Assembly: GCF_964204645.1 (NCBI RefSeq)
Contig: NC_134027.1
Coordinates: forward strand, 24,478,485-24,542,484
From: Tubulanus polymorphus
Lineage: Eukaryota > Nemertea > Palaeonemertea > Tubulaniformes > Tubulanidae
Direction: 5' to 3'
Length of the DNA stretch: 64,000 nt
Below, one piece after another: positions 45,471 through 60,400 of this stretch. How positions within the stretch are numbered: the stretch's first letter is position 1; each line of letters opens with the position of its first letter. The notes under the pieces were generated by a model. It was given only the letters and a program-made list of their open reading frames with translations. It was not told where the DNA came from and made no database searches. The position numbers were made by a program, and so were the translations under genes.

Positions 45471-48400
45471 CTAAGGCACGGTAGCTTCTTGTATGATGTG
45501 GACCCACCTGAAAGGAAATGTGACAGAAATTAAAAATTACAAAAACGAAAATACGTAAATATTGTTTTTTTTCATTGCAATGATTACAGGGTGGCCACTT
45601 TCAGGGGCATATTTAGATGGTGCCTTTTTACTTTTTCTCTCTGTATCATAATTTGCCGTTGTAACCACCCAAGATACACAGTAGATATTTTACTAAAATT
45701 AAAATCTATATTTCCTGACTAAATGCCTCTTAGAGATGCTCAGAAAGCTCTAAATTGATAGTAAAATTTCAAAAATTGTTCCTGATATGCCTTTTTCCAC
45801 CGTAAATTAAGAATATATGCCCTTTTTATTGGTCGACATGGTCACAACATGCCCCTGGATCCGCCCCTGACTTTGACTCAGTCACGTAAGACATAGAGAT
45901 GGAAACGGTTTGATTTTACGCATCACTCATTTTAATCTCAACACATTTCCCAAACACACTCCTGATTTTTTAGCTTCTTTTTTTCTTTTTACGAAATTCC
46001 CCGACTTTTTAAGAAAAGAAAATTGCCCCGACTTTTCCCCGATTTCCAGGTCGATGGCCACCTTGAAATATCAAAATTGAAGAAAACCTCGAAGAAATGT
46101 CTTAACAACGATTTGCCAGATATCACGCCAGACCTGATTTCGGCGAGTTAAGTAAATACGTTACTTTCTTGGCTGCGCTCAGTGAGTTAAGGTGGGAAAA
46201 ATAATAAAATCATATCTGCCGGATCACATGAGCGTCTTGGCACCTGTGTCGACAGTTGGTCCGCGCCAAATTTGGAACGGGCCAAATCATCTCCGTGTGA
46301 TCGCGGCTTGTATCTATACGTGTATCGATATGATCTCCAGTACGTGATGAAACATGACTTACTTCTCTTTCGCGTTTGGACTTTCAGTTCGGAACACAAT
46401 CGACGGCCGGCCTTTATGGGATAATTCGAATACCAGACTGGGTTCGATGTTTTCAAACCACTGCAAGATAAAAACGTTACAACGAGATAACAATAATAGT
46501 TCGACGATCTTCTGAATACCATGAATTACTGAGATAAGGGCGCGATAGTGGAAAGAGTAAGGGGGAATTAAGTATTTACAAGTATCTGTTAATGGTTAGG
46601 AGGCTTTTCGGGTCCATAGCATGAGGAATATGTGGTCGGGTTAGTTGAGAGAGGAGAGAGGGAAAGAGGGAGAGAGGGAGGGGAGAGGGAAAAGAGGGAG
46701 AGAGGAAGGGGAGAGTGGGAGGGAGAGAGGGAAGGGGAGAGGGAGGAGAAAGAAGAGAGGAGAGGGAGAGAGGGAGGAGAGGAAGAGAAAGGAGAGGGAG
46801 AGGGGAAGATGGAGGGAGGAGAGAGAGGGGGAGAGAGGGAGGGAGGGGAGAGGGAAAAGAGGGAGAGGAAGGGGGAGAGAGGGAGGGAGAGTAGGAAGGG
46901 GAGAGGGAGGAGAAAGAAGAGAGGAGAGGGAGGGGGGAGAGGGAAGAGAGAGAGAGAGGATCATTTCATTTATCAAACCTGATGAGGCTGAAGTGAACGG
47001 GTATTTTACCAAAATTATCTAGTATAATCTAAGTAGTTTATACGTCCATGTTCGCTGAATAAATGTCCATCCTTATTGATGCACCCCTTGTTTGTGAAAA
47101 AAATTTTTCCCTTTCATTACAGAATCCCGCATATCTATACGCGAACGTAGATAGCTCGGATTCAAATCCGAATTCAACCACCATTTACCGCATACTACAT
47201 TGCGGACCTACATTATTCAAAACTGTAGTAATACATGCGTTCTGTAACACATGTTTCGAGCTTTGTCATCTGTCTAACACTGAAGTATTCTCTACCCATA
47301 TAATACAACGTTTCAACCCTCGTTTTCGCGACGCAGAAAAAATGTTTGCCCGACATATGTTTGCGTTGTTGTCACAGTTTTTGACGTTTGTATTTTTATC
47401 CGAATGTCAACGGCGCTCTGTGCTAAATTTAGAATATGCCTCAAACGCCTCGAGCGTGGCACAGCAGGTGCATATGCAAAATGGCTATCCACCTCGAGAA
47501 AACGGCGAAATAGCCGCAATCGCTTCTTTCGAATTCTTTCTGTTTATCTCAATCTCTAGCACCCAACTTAAAGACTGGTCTTAAGTTATTACATTGTCTG
47601 TGGATTCAAGATGGTCCTAGACTTAGTCTAGGACCATCTTGAATCCACAGACAATAATCTTTAGTCTAATCCGTGACTATGGAATGGGCTCCAGTTGCAC
47701 TGTTGAATCCAGGGTGGATCCAGGGGGACTTCTAAAAGTCCATCGAATTTTTTTTAGTCCCCTTTTTTATCTTGCCAACTGAGAGATAGGTGCATTCCAT
47801 TGTGGGAGTGGGCCTTATGTTGCCTTCGTAGATTCGTCTTATTGTCTGTAGACAATTCTCAAAACTGGTCTACAAGATCGTTGAAACCAAAATAGAAAAT
47901 GCCATAGAACCCAAATGACTGGTGTTAGATCTGTCTAGGTACGAGTTCAGAAAGGTTCTCAATTCTATCATAGATTGGTTGCCAAATTGAGCCTTAGTCT
48001 AAGCCTCGATTGCGAAACTGCTCCCGGGATTTATTCCGAATATTTTCACGAAGTTCTTCAGATTTTCTAGATACTGACGCGCATATTGGAATTCTAGGGC
48101 ATTAAGAATATGATTATGCGAACCATTTGTTCTATCGTGAATAATTCCGGCGTATATTACTATACTATCGCGCTAGGAAATTATACAAACAATGAATTAT
48201 TCATGCATTAATAACGTAAAACAATGACATTCACTGAAATAAATGAGTTCAAAACTATGTAATATGTGCATGAGTGTCGGTATCATGTCCCAGGCACACT
48301 TTCCCGGCAGGCCATACACAGCAAAAACTGGAAATATGTCCTCCCTCCCAGGCTAATTAATAATAGTTGGATATTGTTGTTTAAGAAGAACAAGTAACAA

Positions 48401-51400
48401 TTCCTTTATTGTAGCTCCCATGAAAGCTGGTGCAGTGTGAATCAGTGGCAGGTGAATAGAGACATTTTTCAGTTAAAAATGTTAGAATTTTTTCATTTTC
48501 TTTGATCAAGAAATATATGGTCAATGACATATACAGATTCCCCGAGGTTTCCAGGTTTTTCTGCAAATTTGGTTGAATTTCTGGATTTTCTTAATTACCC
48601 AGGGCAGTTTTCCGGGTTTTCTAGGTCACCGGCCTCTCATCCTGGACGTAAACCTCACAAGCTACCCCCATTAACGAACCATCTTACGGCTCATTATCCA
48701 AAAACACTGGTTGAATACCGGTATACGCAGGGTCGGATTCTCTATCTCAAATTATTCTTAGGAAGGCTCCGGTTGCCATGGCAACTCGGGACAAATTGCA
48801 CCGCCAAATCCCCGGGAATGGTCGTTCGCCATAAACTAAGTCGTGTCCCGGAATAGCTGATCGTCTGGCGAGTGATTCTCATTAGACAACGCTTTCAAGC
48901 CTTGTCAAAGATTTCAACTTTTTTCGAGTACGAAATCAGTAAATTCATAATCGAATCGAAACCTGCTGTATACAAATTTGAATTTATCAATAAGTGAGAT
49001 TCATTCAGAATTCAGATCGGAAAATTGAAAGATGCGACATTTCGAATCCCTCTCTAGAGACCGGCGATGGTTTCTGATATATCGCTATGTTTTCAAACTT
49101 TTAGATTCGCATGAAAAGGGTTTTAATTCTACTATCTATTCTTCACGTCTGAGTGTGGTTATTCTATAGTAGTAAACCTTGCCTAACTCGGCCATGGCGA
49201 ACTCGGACTTTTGATTCGGACAAAAATGAAATCATTTCTCTGTCTTCCTTAACCCTTTCAGTGCGTCTACACCGCAGTGCGCTGTATAAATCAGTGATAG
49301 ATTTTGCTAGTACACCGCACTGCGGTGTATTGATGTAATTAGTAATTTGTAATTATCTCTATTGAAAAATGGCAGCACCTGTCTAACGTAGTGAAATATT
49401 AGTAACTAACGATACACCGCGCCGCGGTGTAGACGCACTATAGTGGTATTCCCGTTATTCAACACAATAGGGTGGAATTTTCCAAAATTTTCAAATTATC
49501 TCTAGCACTATAGGGTATTAACTAATCAGCACTGAAAGGGTTAACGTATTTTCCTATTACAGCGTTAGCCCGAGTTAGTTTATTTACTGCTATTCATTCG
49601 AATAAATTAAATTTCCTCATAAATTTGCCACTGTCCGTAGAACAGCACGATATATTGAAATTGTTCCATTTCCATAAAACTCGATAATTGTTTTATCCCG
49701 GGGAATGATTTAATTGAATTCCATTTCGACGATCTCCAAATATCGCTTCTCAAAACTCCTGACGAGGCGGCGCACGAAATGGCAGCCCCTGTAGCGCGGA
49801 GCCCCTGGAGCGTGTCAGCGTAAACTATCGGATCACAAATGCATTTAACAGCAAAGCGTAGAATTTATCAGTACGCATTGCGCGGGTAATTACTGTAATA
49901 AATCTAAACGGATGAAAGGCAGAGTCGAAAAAATATCACCGAAACCCTGCACATAATTTCGCGACGGCCTTGAATCTGCCGAATAAACGAGGTCAGTAGA
50001 GTTAGAGAGAGAGAGAGTGACTGATTCTAGTATAGATATTACTGGGTTAATTACTTTTAATAGATCATTAACAATAGATCATTAACCGATCTAACAGCAC
50101 GATCCGCATTCATCGTTCACCTTTTGTACGAGGCAAAATCAACACGAAAATTGATAACGAATATATCATATGATGCCTTGAGAAAAAAAGATGTAGAATG
50201 TTTTGAGGTCAGCTTATGTGGCAATGTATTGAGCAATGCGTTGACCAGAGAAATCAGAGTTGCAATGGCTTTATCAGGGTTGTACAACAGTTGGTTCTCA
50301 AAAATGACAGAAACCTTTGCGAAAACCACCATCACTACGCAATGGTAAATAACTAGAGGCCCATGGGCGTGGAATGATTTTGAAGGCGACCATTCTGAAT
50401 GTTAAGGTGATCCTGATTGGTCAGAAAAATGTGAAATCTCCTCTGATTGGCTTATTTAGGTACGTATCAGGTACAGAATTTCCGCAAATCGAAAACATTT
50501 CATATGGTCAGTCGTTTTGATTGGCTGTATACGAGGTCAGCAAACTGACCAATGAGAATACTTCAAAGGGCTATTCTGATTGGCTCATATCCTAAGAATC
50601 TAAACGAACTGACCAATGAGAATTGGGAACACTTAAAAGGCCAGTCCGATTGGCTTTTATATAAAGTCATTTCAGCAAACTGACTAGTAGGAAAAGATAA
50701 CACTTTAAGCAAAATGACCAATGACGAGCAAAATGACCAATGACTACTCAGCGCGCTAGACAATAATCGAGCATACTATAGTTCGGTCTTAACGCGTTTC
50801 ACAGCATCGGCCATTTTGGATCTAGGTCCGAACTACATCGACCGTGTTCAGTTACATGGTTCACTATTTCAGGACTATAGTGCCGACTTACTGACATTCA
50901 GTTGCAGTAAACCGGCAAATAGTCCACTAACTCCGACAAGCGAAGTTCCCCCTGGGTATCGATGCGTTCAAAGCAAGGAAACTTCCACTTCATCACTCTT
51001 GGATGTTTTGAGAAGTCTCGCGTCGAGCGCCGGCTGTAAAGGGTTAACATCGGAAAATTAAAGGTCCATTTTTTTTCGTCGCGAGAGTTAAAAGATTTTT
51101 GTCAAACATCGCAGGTTATCGGGCGATACGTCATTTTCGAGCCAATTACCGAACAAACACGGCTACCCGCCAACAAAGACACGTATTTACTTAGCCTAAT
51201 TCGTACGTAAAAAAAATGCCAGCAGCCGGTTTTATAGATTGGTTTATCTCGCGCGTCAAACAGCTAACAATTGTTCCGTATTTAACGCACGTATACACGG
51301 GAGTATAAAACCGGCCCAGGGGCGAAGTTGCGTTGAGGTTTTTTTTTTCGTTCAGAATTCGGTTAACGACACAACGAAGGGACGCGCGAAGGGACACTAT

Positions 51401-54400
51401 TTCATTACGAAAGCGAGAGATAATAACGTTCATTTAGTCGCGGGGTTTAATAGTCAGACCAGTTCCACGGAGAAATCGCGCCGTTTATATCGGTCCGACG
51501 TCTGATGAGCCAAAAACCGTTATTCCTGAAAGTTTCATGTTTGTAGTGGAAATAATTAAGGCTGGAAGATGAAATTACAGGAATTCATGATAAAATTCTT
51601 ATAGAAAGGCGGCCATATTGGATATTTTTCCAGCTCTTCCAATGTCTAAGTATGAATGATGTCAAAATCTAGAATTCCTGAAAGTTTCATGTTAGTAGCG
51701 AAAATAGTCAAGGCTCTAAGAAACAAGTTTTACAGGAATTCATAGCTAAATTCATAAAAGTCATATTTGATTTTTATTTTCAGTTAGGCCCTAAATCTGA
51801 TCTTTTTCAGATAATCAATCCAGAAAAATGCATCCTGAAATTTTCATGCTGGTTGCCAGAATGGCGATATGCGCACCAAACAGCCTGACAATTTCAATAC
51901 CTGAATTTATTTATGAGATGGATTTATTTATGAGATGTATATAAGGCTTTTAGTTTACCGAGCCTTCGGTCACTGGCCTCTCTTCAATCCAGGGTTTGTG
52001 TGCTATGATCTAGGCAACTTCACGACAGAGAAGAAACTATTGAGCCTCATCAAACCTACTTATGATGCCCTGAGTGGCGGTCATTGAGTTGAGGGGGGAA
52101 AGAAACCTTAAACCTGCTAATAATGTCCCGAGTGCGCTCTACGGTTTGAGGGGTAAAAGAGAACTCCTTCACATATTCAAACATAGCGCGTTACTTTTTT
52201 CTTTTTTCTTGAATAAGGTGAAATGATTTTCCTGGCACTCGTGATTATGCAGCTAATTAGTACGATTAATAGGTTAATTGCCATTCATCGACTGTTAACA
52301 AATGGATCATTGATTTTTCTTTAATGCACTCAATATCGCAGTCCTATTTCTTCATCTAACATAGAATCTCACGTAGATCATCTCCGTTATAAACATGAGG
52401 GTTTAAGACCAGTCTAAGCTCATTTTGATTCCAGTCTAAGCTCATTTTGATTCCAGTCTAAGCTCATTTTGGTTCCATAACCAACCTAACAACTTAAGAC
52501 CAGTCTAAGCTCATTTTAGTTCTTTAGCCAATCTAACAACTTAAAACCAGTCTAAACTCATTTTAAGTTATATCACCAATCTGACAACTTAAGAGCATAA
52601 GACCAGTTTAATTTCATTCTGACAATTTAAGACCAGTCTAAGCTCATTTAGGATCTCTAGCCAATCTAACAACTTAAGACCAGTCTAAGCTCATTTCAGT
52701 TATATAAACAATCTGATAACATAAATAGCTAAAGTATCTACCTCAGAAAATGTCCTGATTTCGTATCCTAAAAGCGGCATGCTTTCAATTGCTGCCATAT
52801 CCTAGAAAAAGAAATAGAAAATTTTGAATAAATCTCACGGAAAATTGAATGAAATCCTGAATAAATCTTGCAAGATTTTCAATTACGAAAAAAGATCGGT
52901 GCACCAACCTCGCTGGCCTTATACGTATAAAGCACTTTATCTTTGACGACGAACCACATTTTCTTCCATTTCTTGCCTTTGAATACTTTCAAATAACCAC
53001 TCATATCGCTTTCACTGGCGTTAGCGTGCACCTGAAAAAACAGTCAAAAATCCAGTCTTTAATCATATTGAAATTTCTGCAGACTAGAACCTGCCAGCTT
53101 CAGACATTCACCCACGAAGTGTGTCGACCAATATCTGGCGTTTGTAGTTAATTTCAAATCAAAAATCATTCACGCGAAGTCCTGAACGCAAGTGAAGTGT
53201 GGGCGATCACTTTGTTGAAAGTGTGCCGGTAAAATGTCTAATGTCTGGTATTTGTAGTTCATTTTCGATCAAATACGACTCAGGTAATGGAGTACTGAAC
53301 GTAAAGTATGAAAGTGAAGTGTGGACACAGTTTTCGAAAGTTTGCTTATAAAGTGTCTAATATTTGTTATTTGTAGCTAATTTTCAATCAATGATGGTTC
53401 CGGTGAAGTACTGAACACATGTGATGTGTGGAAAATTTATTTTTGAAAGTGCGCTTATAAAATATCTAATGTCTGGGGTTTGTAGTTCATTTTCAATTAA
53501 AAATGATTCAGGTAAAGGAGTATTGAACTCACGTGAAGTGTGGACGATCCGTTTTTGAAAATGTGTCTAATATTTCGTGTTTGTAGTTCATTTTCGATTA
53601 AGAGTGTCTCAGGTGAAGGAGTACTGAATTCATGTGAAGTGAGGACGATAAAAATCAGAACAATGCTGCGACATACAAGATGTCTGAGGGATTGCAGGGT
53701 CTAGGCTGACTGCATGGGGTCTCAGCCGATAGGGTGCACGATTCAGACTGCAGATCGATACCTCATCACGATCATTTTATAAGCAAACTTTTGAAAACTG
53801 TGTCCACACTTCACATGTGTTCAGTACTCCTTAACATGAATCATATTTGATCGAAAAATGAACTACAAATAGCAGACATTAGACATTTTATCAACACATT
53901 TTCAACAAGTGATGATCAACACTTCATCAAAGAACATATTTCACGTTCAAGTTACCTCTTTAAGAACTGCCGGTCGCGATTTTATTGTCTGTCGGAATGC
54001 TTTTAAACTCTTTCTGACTTTCGATTTCGTCGGTGAGCTTTTCTCTTCGGTTTCGGCCGAACGAGGCGATTCCACATCTGAGGAAATAAGAACGGTACAT
54101 TGCATTTCAGATCCTCCTGAATGTCGTTTCACAAACCAGCTCCTCGCTGAAATTTGAACTCACAACTTTTGAGCTAACGAATGAGTTCGACCATTACTGA
54201 ATACCAAACTCGAGAGCTTCGAGCTCAGGATAAAACCTGTTCTCTAGTGATGGTGAAATTTGAACCCAGAGCTCACAAGCATTCATAGCGAGTACCAAAC
54301 TTGTGGTGGGTACTGATTTACTGAGCTTTAAACTCACGACATAACATGTCCCTAACTGATGGTAAAATTTAAACTCAAGTGATTTTGAGCTCACCAGAAA

Positions 54401-57400
54401 CTTTTCCCGGCAGTGAGCCCCATTTGTGGTGGGTACTGAAATTCAAACATTTATTAACAATAATAATTATTATTTACATTGAAATTATAACATAATATAA
54501 CCTGCTGCATTTTCATAGATATACAATTAAATACAATATAAACATGTTGCAGGAGTTATAATTGAAGGTGCCCAAGAAGCAAATGCATGTAATAATGGGT
54601 CACCTCAGCACACCAGATACAATCACACAATAACATACACGCCCACATTCATCCGTAAGAAAAACTCAAAGAAAAAATTCCATTCAAATCAATACCAAGT
54701 CTATATCAGGAATGGTATTCTCATGACCAGACATACGTACCTAGTTTTTCGAAGCATTCTCGGCAAACTCGAGCGAGCTTATCGCGTAGATATGCCAACT
54801 TAGCCCTGTAGTCCGAACAAGCCCCGCATACAACCTACAACCCGAACCGACGAGTGAATAAACATAGGGGGCGCCGCATAAATCGGATGAGAGGAATATT
54901 TTGAAGATGATTGCGAAATACCGACCCGTCCACAGGAACGACAATGGTGTCGTCTCCAGGTAACCGTAAATTCCGACGTGCAAGCCATACACATCGTCAC
55001 TCTAGCGTCGGGAACCCAAACGGGTGCTTTAGCACCGAGAATGAAGTCCTTATCGATTGTCACGATCCCCTGCGAACAAAGTTATCAATTATCATTGTTT
55101 CAGTACCGGTTATCAACTACTTCTACTTCAAGTTTCCATTCAAATTCATTTTGGTTCTATAGCCAATCTAATAACTTAAGACCAGTCTAAGTTCATTTTG
55201 GTTTTATAGCCAAGCTAACAACTTATAACCATTAGGATCATTTATCGACCCTTTGTAGAACCAGGCCCTGTTACTATATAACCAGCCATTTTGCTTTGTC
55301 AGAAATTGCAGGTTTTGGAGGAAGAACTCAAAATTACACAAAAATTGATTTTCTTTAAAATTAACGAACAAACGTAATGGAAAGTAACTATTTTCCCTAG
55401 ATTACTGAGTCATCTATTGGATGAATGCGGTACTCACCTGCGGGTTGGTTTTCGCGATTTCATACGTGCTTCTCTTCACCGCGTTGTCGTCGATAGCTTT
55501 GGTCAGTACGGTCAGCCATTGTTCCCTCTCTTCAGACGTACTGTTAATTAGAAAATAAAATACGTAAGGCCTTCTCTAATCACTTGGGAGTACAGATTCA
55601 CTGCCTGAAATTCCACAACAAAAACATCATATAAAAAAAAACTATTTTTGTTTCTATCAAAATTAAAAATCCAAATTTTTCTTGCTATTTTTGATCTAAT
55701 GATTTGTTAGTTTTCTTCTATCATTTGAATTAAATTCAACACAATAATTACACCTTTAAAATCTTTTTTTCCGGAGTCCCTCCAAAGATTTTATGTTTTT
55801 ATGTGAAAATACTCAAATAATAAGAATAAATGTTTTGATTTTTTTCCACGTTCTCTTCCGTCCTAATATGCCTGTAATGGAGAATTTCTATATTTTCTAT
55901 GACATTTTTTTCTTGAAAAAATCCGAACTCCAGGTAAATATGTAAGAAAAGACAAACATTGCCGATGGAAATAGATGAAAAGTTGGATGAGAGATTTTAC
56001 TCATTTTTTGAGAAACCGGTAACACATGTAGACAAGGAGGCATATTCAATAACCAATTACAAACAACAGGCTCAGGGAATGTGAATGCAACAAAAACAAC
56101 ATGCAGTGAAAATTATCAGAAATAAAACAAGATATCACAGTTAACCGAACTGAATACACACGCTGCAGCAGGGAAAGATATCATTCCAATGGACCGCTCT
56201 GAAAGGCAAGTATACTACACACAACCACCAGTGTTTAATTTCGGTATACAGTAGACTTCGCTTACCCTAGGACCAATAAAATCTCTTTTACGTGAAATCT
56301 GGGGCAGTCGAAGCAGTGATAGGCTATAATCTAGTTGAATGAAGTTAGAAGTTGAAACATTGCTCCAAACATATTCATTTATTCACTACTAGATTTTAAT
56401 CTTTTGCTGAAATATTGTCGGATTTCTTAAGAATTCAAGCTTATTTGTAATATAGTCAGGCGTGGGCACTCAGTAACCCGAAGCATCTAGGGGGTAAACA
56501 TAGTCTACTGTAATGCCAGAAACTTGCAAATACATTGTACCTTATACATAGTCGCAGAAATGGTCGCAAGACTTGAAAAGAAACGCAAGAAATGAAATGC
56601 AGAACCGCGTAATGGATTGAAGATATGTGAACCTACCGTACACTTGACGGGGTCACGTTAAATGTTCATTTAGTTTTTCTTCATTATTGTGGGGTTTCTG
56701 TTTACAACAATACATGTAGTAATAGACAGTCACTTGTCTATGGAAACAAACTAAACATCGGTCGATAACAAGTTGGTTTTTGTATCCAGTACTATTGTTA
56801 TTGTAAGAGCCTAACCCTAGATCCGCCCACCGGGTCATACCAGAAACGTTATATTCAGTACCAGTCAAACAGTCGCTTTAAATTACAATCATTATGACTG
56901 TAAAAGTCGTCTCAATTATTGTATCCTAAGTTGTATATCCAATTCAATTTACTAAGTGTAAGTTGTCATTTGAGTAAGCCATCAATCAACACAGTGATAG
57001 TCCAAAATATGATGACTTAACAAGCGAATTTGAACGTATGACTAGTAGTGAAAAATGCAATCATATGATAGAGTATTAGTTTTAGAACATTCTCACGCAT
57101 GCATATATCAACATACATCGTTTATTCATTAATGTGCTCTTATACATTACTGTACCTGCATTGTAGGATTAGGGGTTCGTTAATATCTGGCCTGAAGGTA
57201 AAAGGTTGAAAAAAGTCCTCAAGTTAGTTTAAGGATTGAACTATATGCATGCGTTAGTGAAATGCACAACTCTCAGATACTGACTGATTTGATTGGTAAA
57301 ATTTCATGATGGAAAATGTGTCAGATAATGGGGAATTAGAATAGCTAGGGCAGTTTGGTAAATCTAACTGCAAATACGTATGTCCAACTGATATCTATAC

Positions 57401-60400
57401 CCTCTGACAAGCCAGTTATGTTCAATTTGTGCATAAACAAAGGGTGCCAGACCTGATTACTTTGGTGTCTACTTTTCTAGTAGTTTTCACCACAATTTGA
57501 CATTGAAAATAGAGTTTAATTGGAAATTAACAAGAAATCATTCTGGGGCAAGGCGCTCAAAATTTGGTTAAAGGTACACAGCCATATAAACAATAAACTT
57601 TTAATTGTCAGTATGTCAAACATCCACTGGTTAACTCTAACCACCTTCTGAGCTACTGGCCCCTGATTTTTAAGGATATTTTGATATTTCGTTTAGTGAA
57701 AGTGAGTCCAGTAGGCTATACCTTGGAGTGATAAGACTATACGATCGGTAATGTTGGGTGCCTGGATTGGCTGAAAATGTTGGTGAGAGGGCCACTGGCT
57801 GGATTAGTATTATCTAAGTTAAACGTTCGCTTACTTGGCTGATAACGTAAACGACCGTTGTATGCTGATAATACTGAATTCATTTTCGAAGTCGTCTTGA
57901 GTCGGTTTTTTGACTTTCATTCCGGCGAGTGACAGGACGTTTTTCAACTTGTAGCCGTTCGGCACCGGCTTCGTGTACAGTAACACATCATTGAACTGAA
58001 ACATAAAAGGCAGAAAGAGACTCAGTTTGATATCTCATCCTCTCAGACTACGTACAGTCAATACACCACAGAATTGTATCATTCTTGTTTTTTATGTTTT
58101 TTGATGCCGCAAAAACCATTACAATAATGTTTATACACATTGATAACTTTCTGAGCGTTATTTAAGGGGTTCTGTGTGAGTCGATGTGCGCTACGTCATC
58201 ACTAGTGGCATTAGCAATAGCAAATATGAATTTTGACGTTTATTTCGTAATTAAATATATTTTCTAATATATTTGATTAATTTCATAAATGATTTTTGAG
58301 AGGATGTGGACTACATCATCAATTTATCCGAATGTATATATAGGGAAAATTTGTGGAATGAAATTTTTGAAATGATACAATGTATTCATTTTTCATGAAT
58401 CAAGTATTGCTAATGAAATGCGTGGTCAATAACATCCAAATTCCAAATTTAAGATAAGTAAAACATTTTCCCTAACGTACCAAAAAGAACATTCGTTCTT
58501 GAAGTTCTTTCCTCGACAATTTAAGAAGCATGTCTTTTTTTATCAATGTCTGAAACCAAAAAAAAAGAATAAATTCTAAACAGAAGAATCTAAAAGAAGT
58601 TAGATCAGTTTGTTGATTTAACTGAACTACAGGCCACTTTTCAGCCCTCGATGATATGCGGAATAGTTGCTGCTTACCCTGCCTGGTTTCACCACTTCAA
58701 ACTGCCCGATCAGGGAATTCTGAATTTCTAACAGTTTCTGGAAGTTATCGCCGACCTTCATGCTTTCGTTCGCATGGCTAGCGATTTTAGTGACCACCTC
58801 TAATGCACCTGAATAAAACACATGACTGAATAAAACTCATTTTTCATTGCAAACCAAGGTTTAAATTCAATCAGGCCAGGGATCAGTTTCTATCAAAAAG
58901 TTTAACCTAGAAATGGTTAAAAGTCCTCATGGAAGCAACCGATAGCAAAAGCTAAAAACTTTCAGGTTAATTTTTTGTGAAATTAATTACTGGCTAGTTG
59001 CATAAACAAAAGACCAGATTTAAGTTCAAGCCCACTTTTACATATGCCTGGTTCTATAAGATTTAACATAAAACAGAAAAGAAAATACATCGACTTACTT
59101 TTGGTGTCTTCAGTGTCTAACGAGTTAACTGGAAGATGTTTTTGATAATCTGCAAATCAAATATCTTATGTTTTAAAAAACTGCTTTAGACGGGAACTTC
59201 ACATTTCGCCAACATTTTCTCATTGCGATTATCAATTCATAGCTCAATTATGTTTCTATCCTGTGTAAATGTATTGGAAACACGTACCTTGTAGGAGAAG
59301 TTTGTACTGAGGTAGTCTTTGTATCGGTTTCAGCATGTAGTGCTTCAAGGCGAGACCGGAACACTTTTCGCTCGTCTACGAATTCGAAATTAAAGACTTT
59401 TCAATGTACAATTAGCCAAGATTTCAGCTAGACCCAATTGAACAGTTGTGTCAGTTAAATCCGATTCTGGTTCCACAGTTGAGTAGGTTCAATTTTACTC
59501 TGTTCCCAGTTCTACAGTTGTGTGGGTTTAATTTTACTCAGGATCCAGTTCCACACTGTTGTGGACTCTAAGGGTAAATTCTATCTCTATCTGCGGACTG
59601 CAGAAGAGGGTCCAAAATTCACGATATCCATCGTATCGTATGAAAAATGAAAGAAATTATCTTACGTACCTCAAAATCCCTGACAACTTCTTGAAATATT
59701 GGGTATTTCTTACAGGCCTCGTCGAGTCGACCAGTCATCTGGCTGAAATCCTGAATATAGGTCGTATACAGGTTCAAGAACGGCCCCTTCTTGACGAAAA
59801 TGTCGGCCACTTTCGGCGTCTCATCCCTATAAAACAACGAAAGAAAATTCATAAAATTTGAAGCGGATATTCATGCCAAATTAGGATTTAGGAACTCGAA
59901 TTGCACATAGAGAATCCCACAATAATAGGGAAAAAGTAATTTATAGTCAGAAAATGTTTTGTTGAGGTTGTAGTTTATCATATATTTTCATTATCTATTC
60001 TATTCCTGAAGATTAGTAACTTCATATCATTTTTTCATTATTATTACGGAATTTTCTACATATTTATCGTCACATCGCAGATATAACGTTTTATCAATGG
60101 TTATAAATCAAATTACCAATTATTGATGCGTTCGGTCAAATCTTTCAGTAATTCAGAGTTGAAGTTCTCAAGTTCGGGCAGATATTTCAGTATGTTATCG
60201 AGCACGACGCGAGGAACGATCGCGCGACCGACTTCATCCGATATCGATTTGACGGCGTCGCGAAAATCCTGAAATCCACGAAAATATCATCCCATAGTAG
60301 CATTTACCGGCTATGCAGGTTTCAAAGTGGAAACTCAGATTTCTGGCATACGGTAGGTTCTATTGATTACTTCATGTTTTAGATCTAAATGGACACTGTA

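Noticed and set aside
46632-47022. Long Gly/Arg/Glu-rich and Leu/Pro/Ser-rich frames
   Set aside because: They are translations of the polypurine tract.
47063-47584. 173-codon plus-strand frame in the FGD-like intron
   Set aside because: No recognisable domain. It ends in repeat-derived DNA and overlaps a likely foldback fragment (GTTTGCCCGACATATGTTTGCG).
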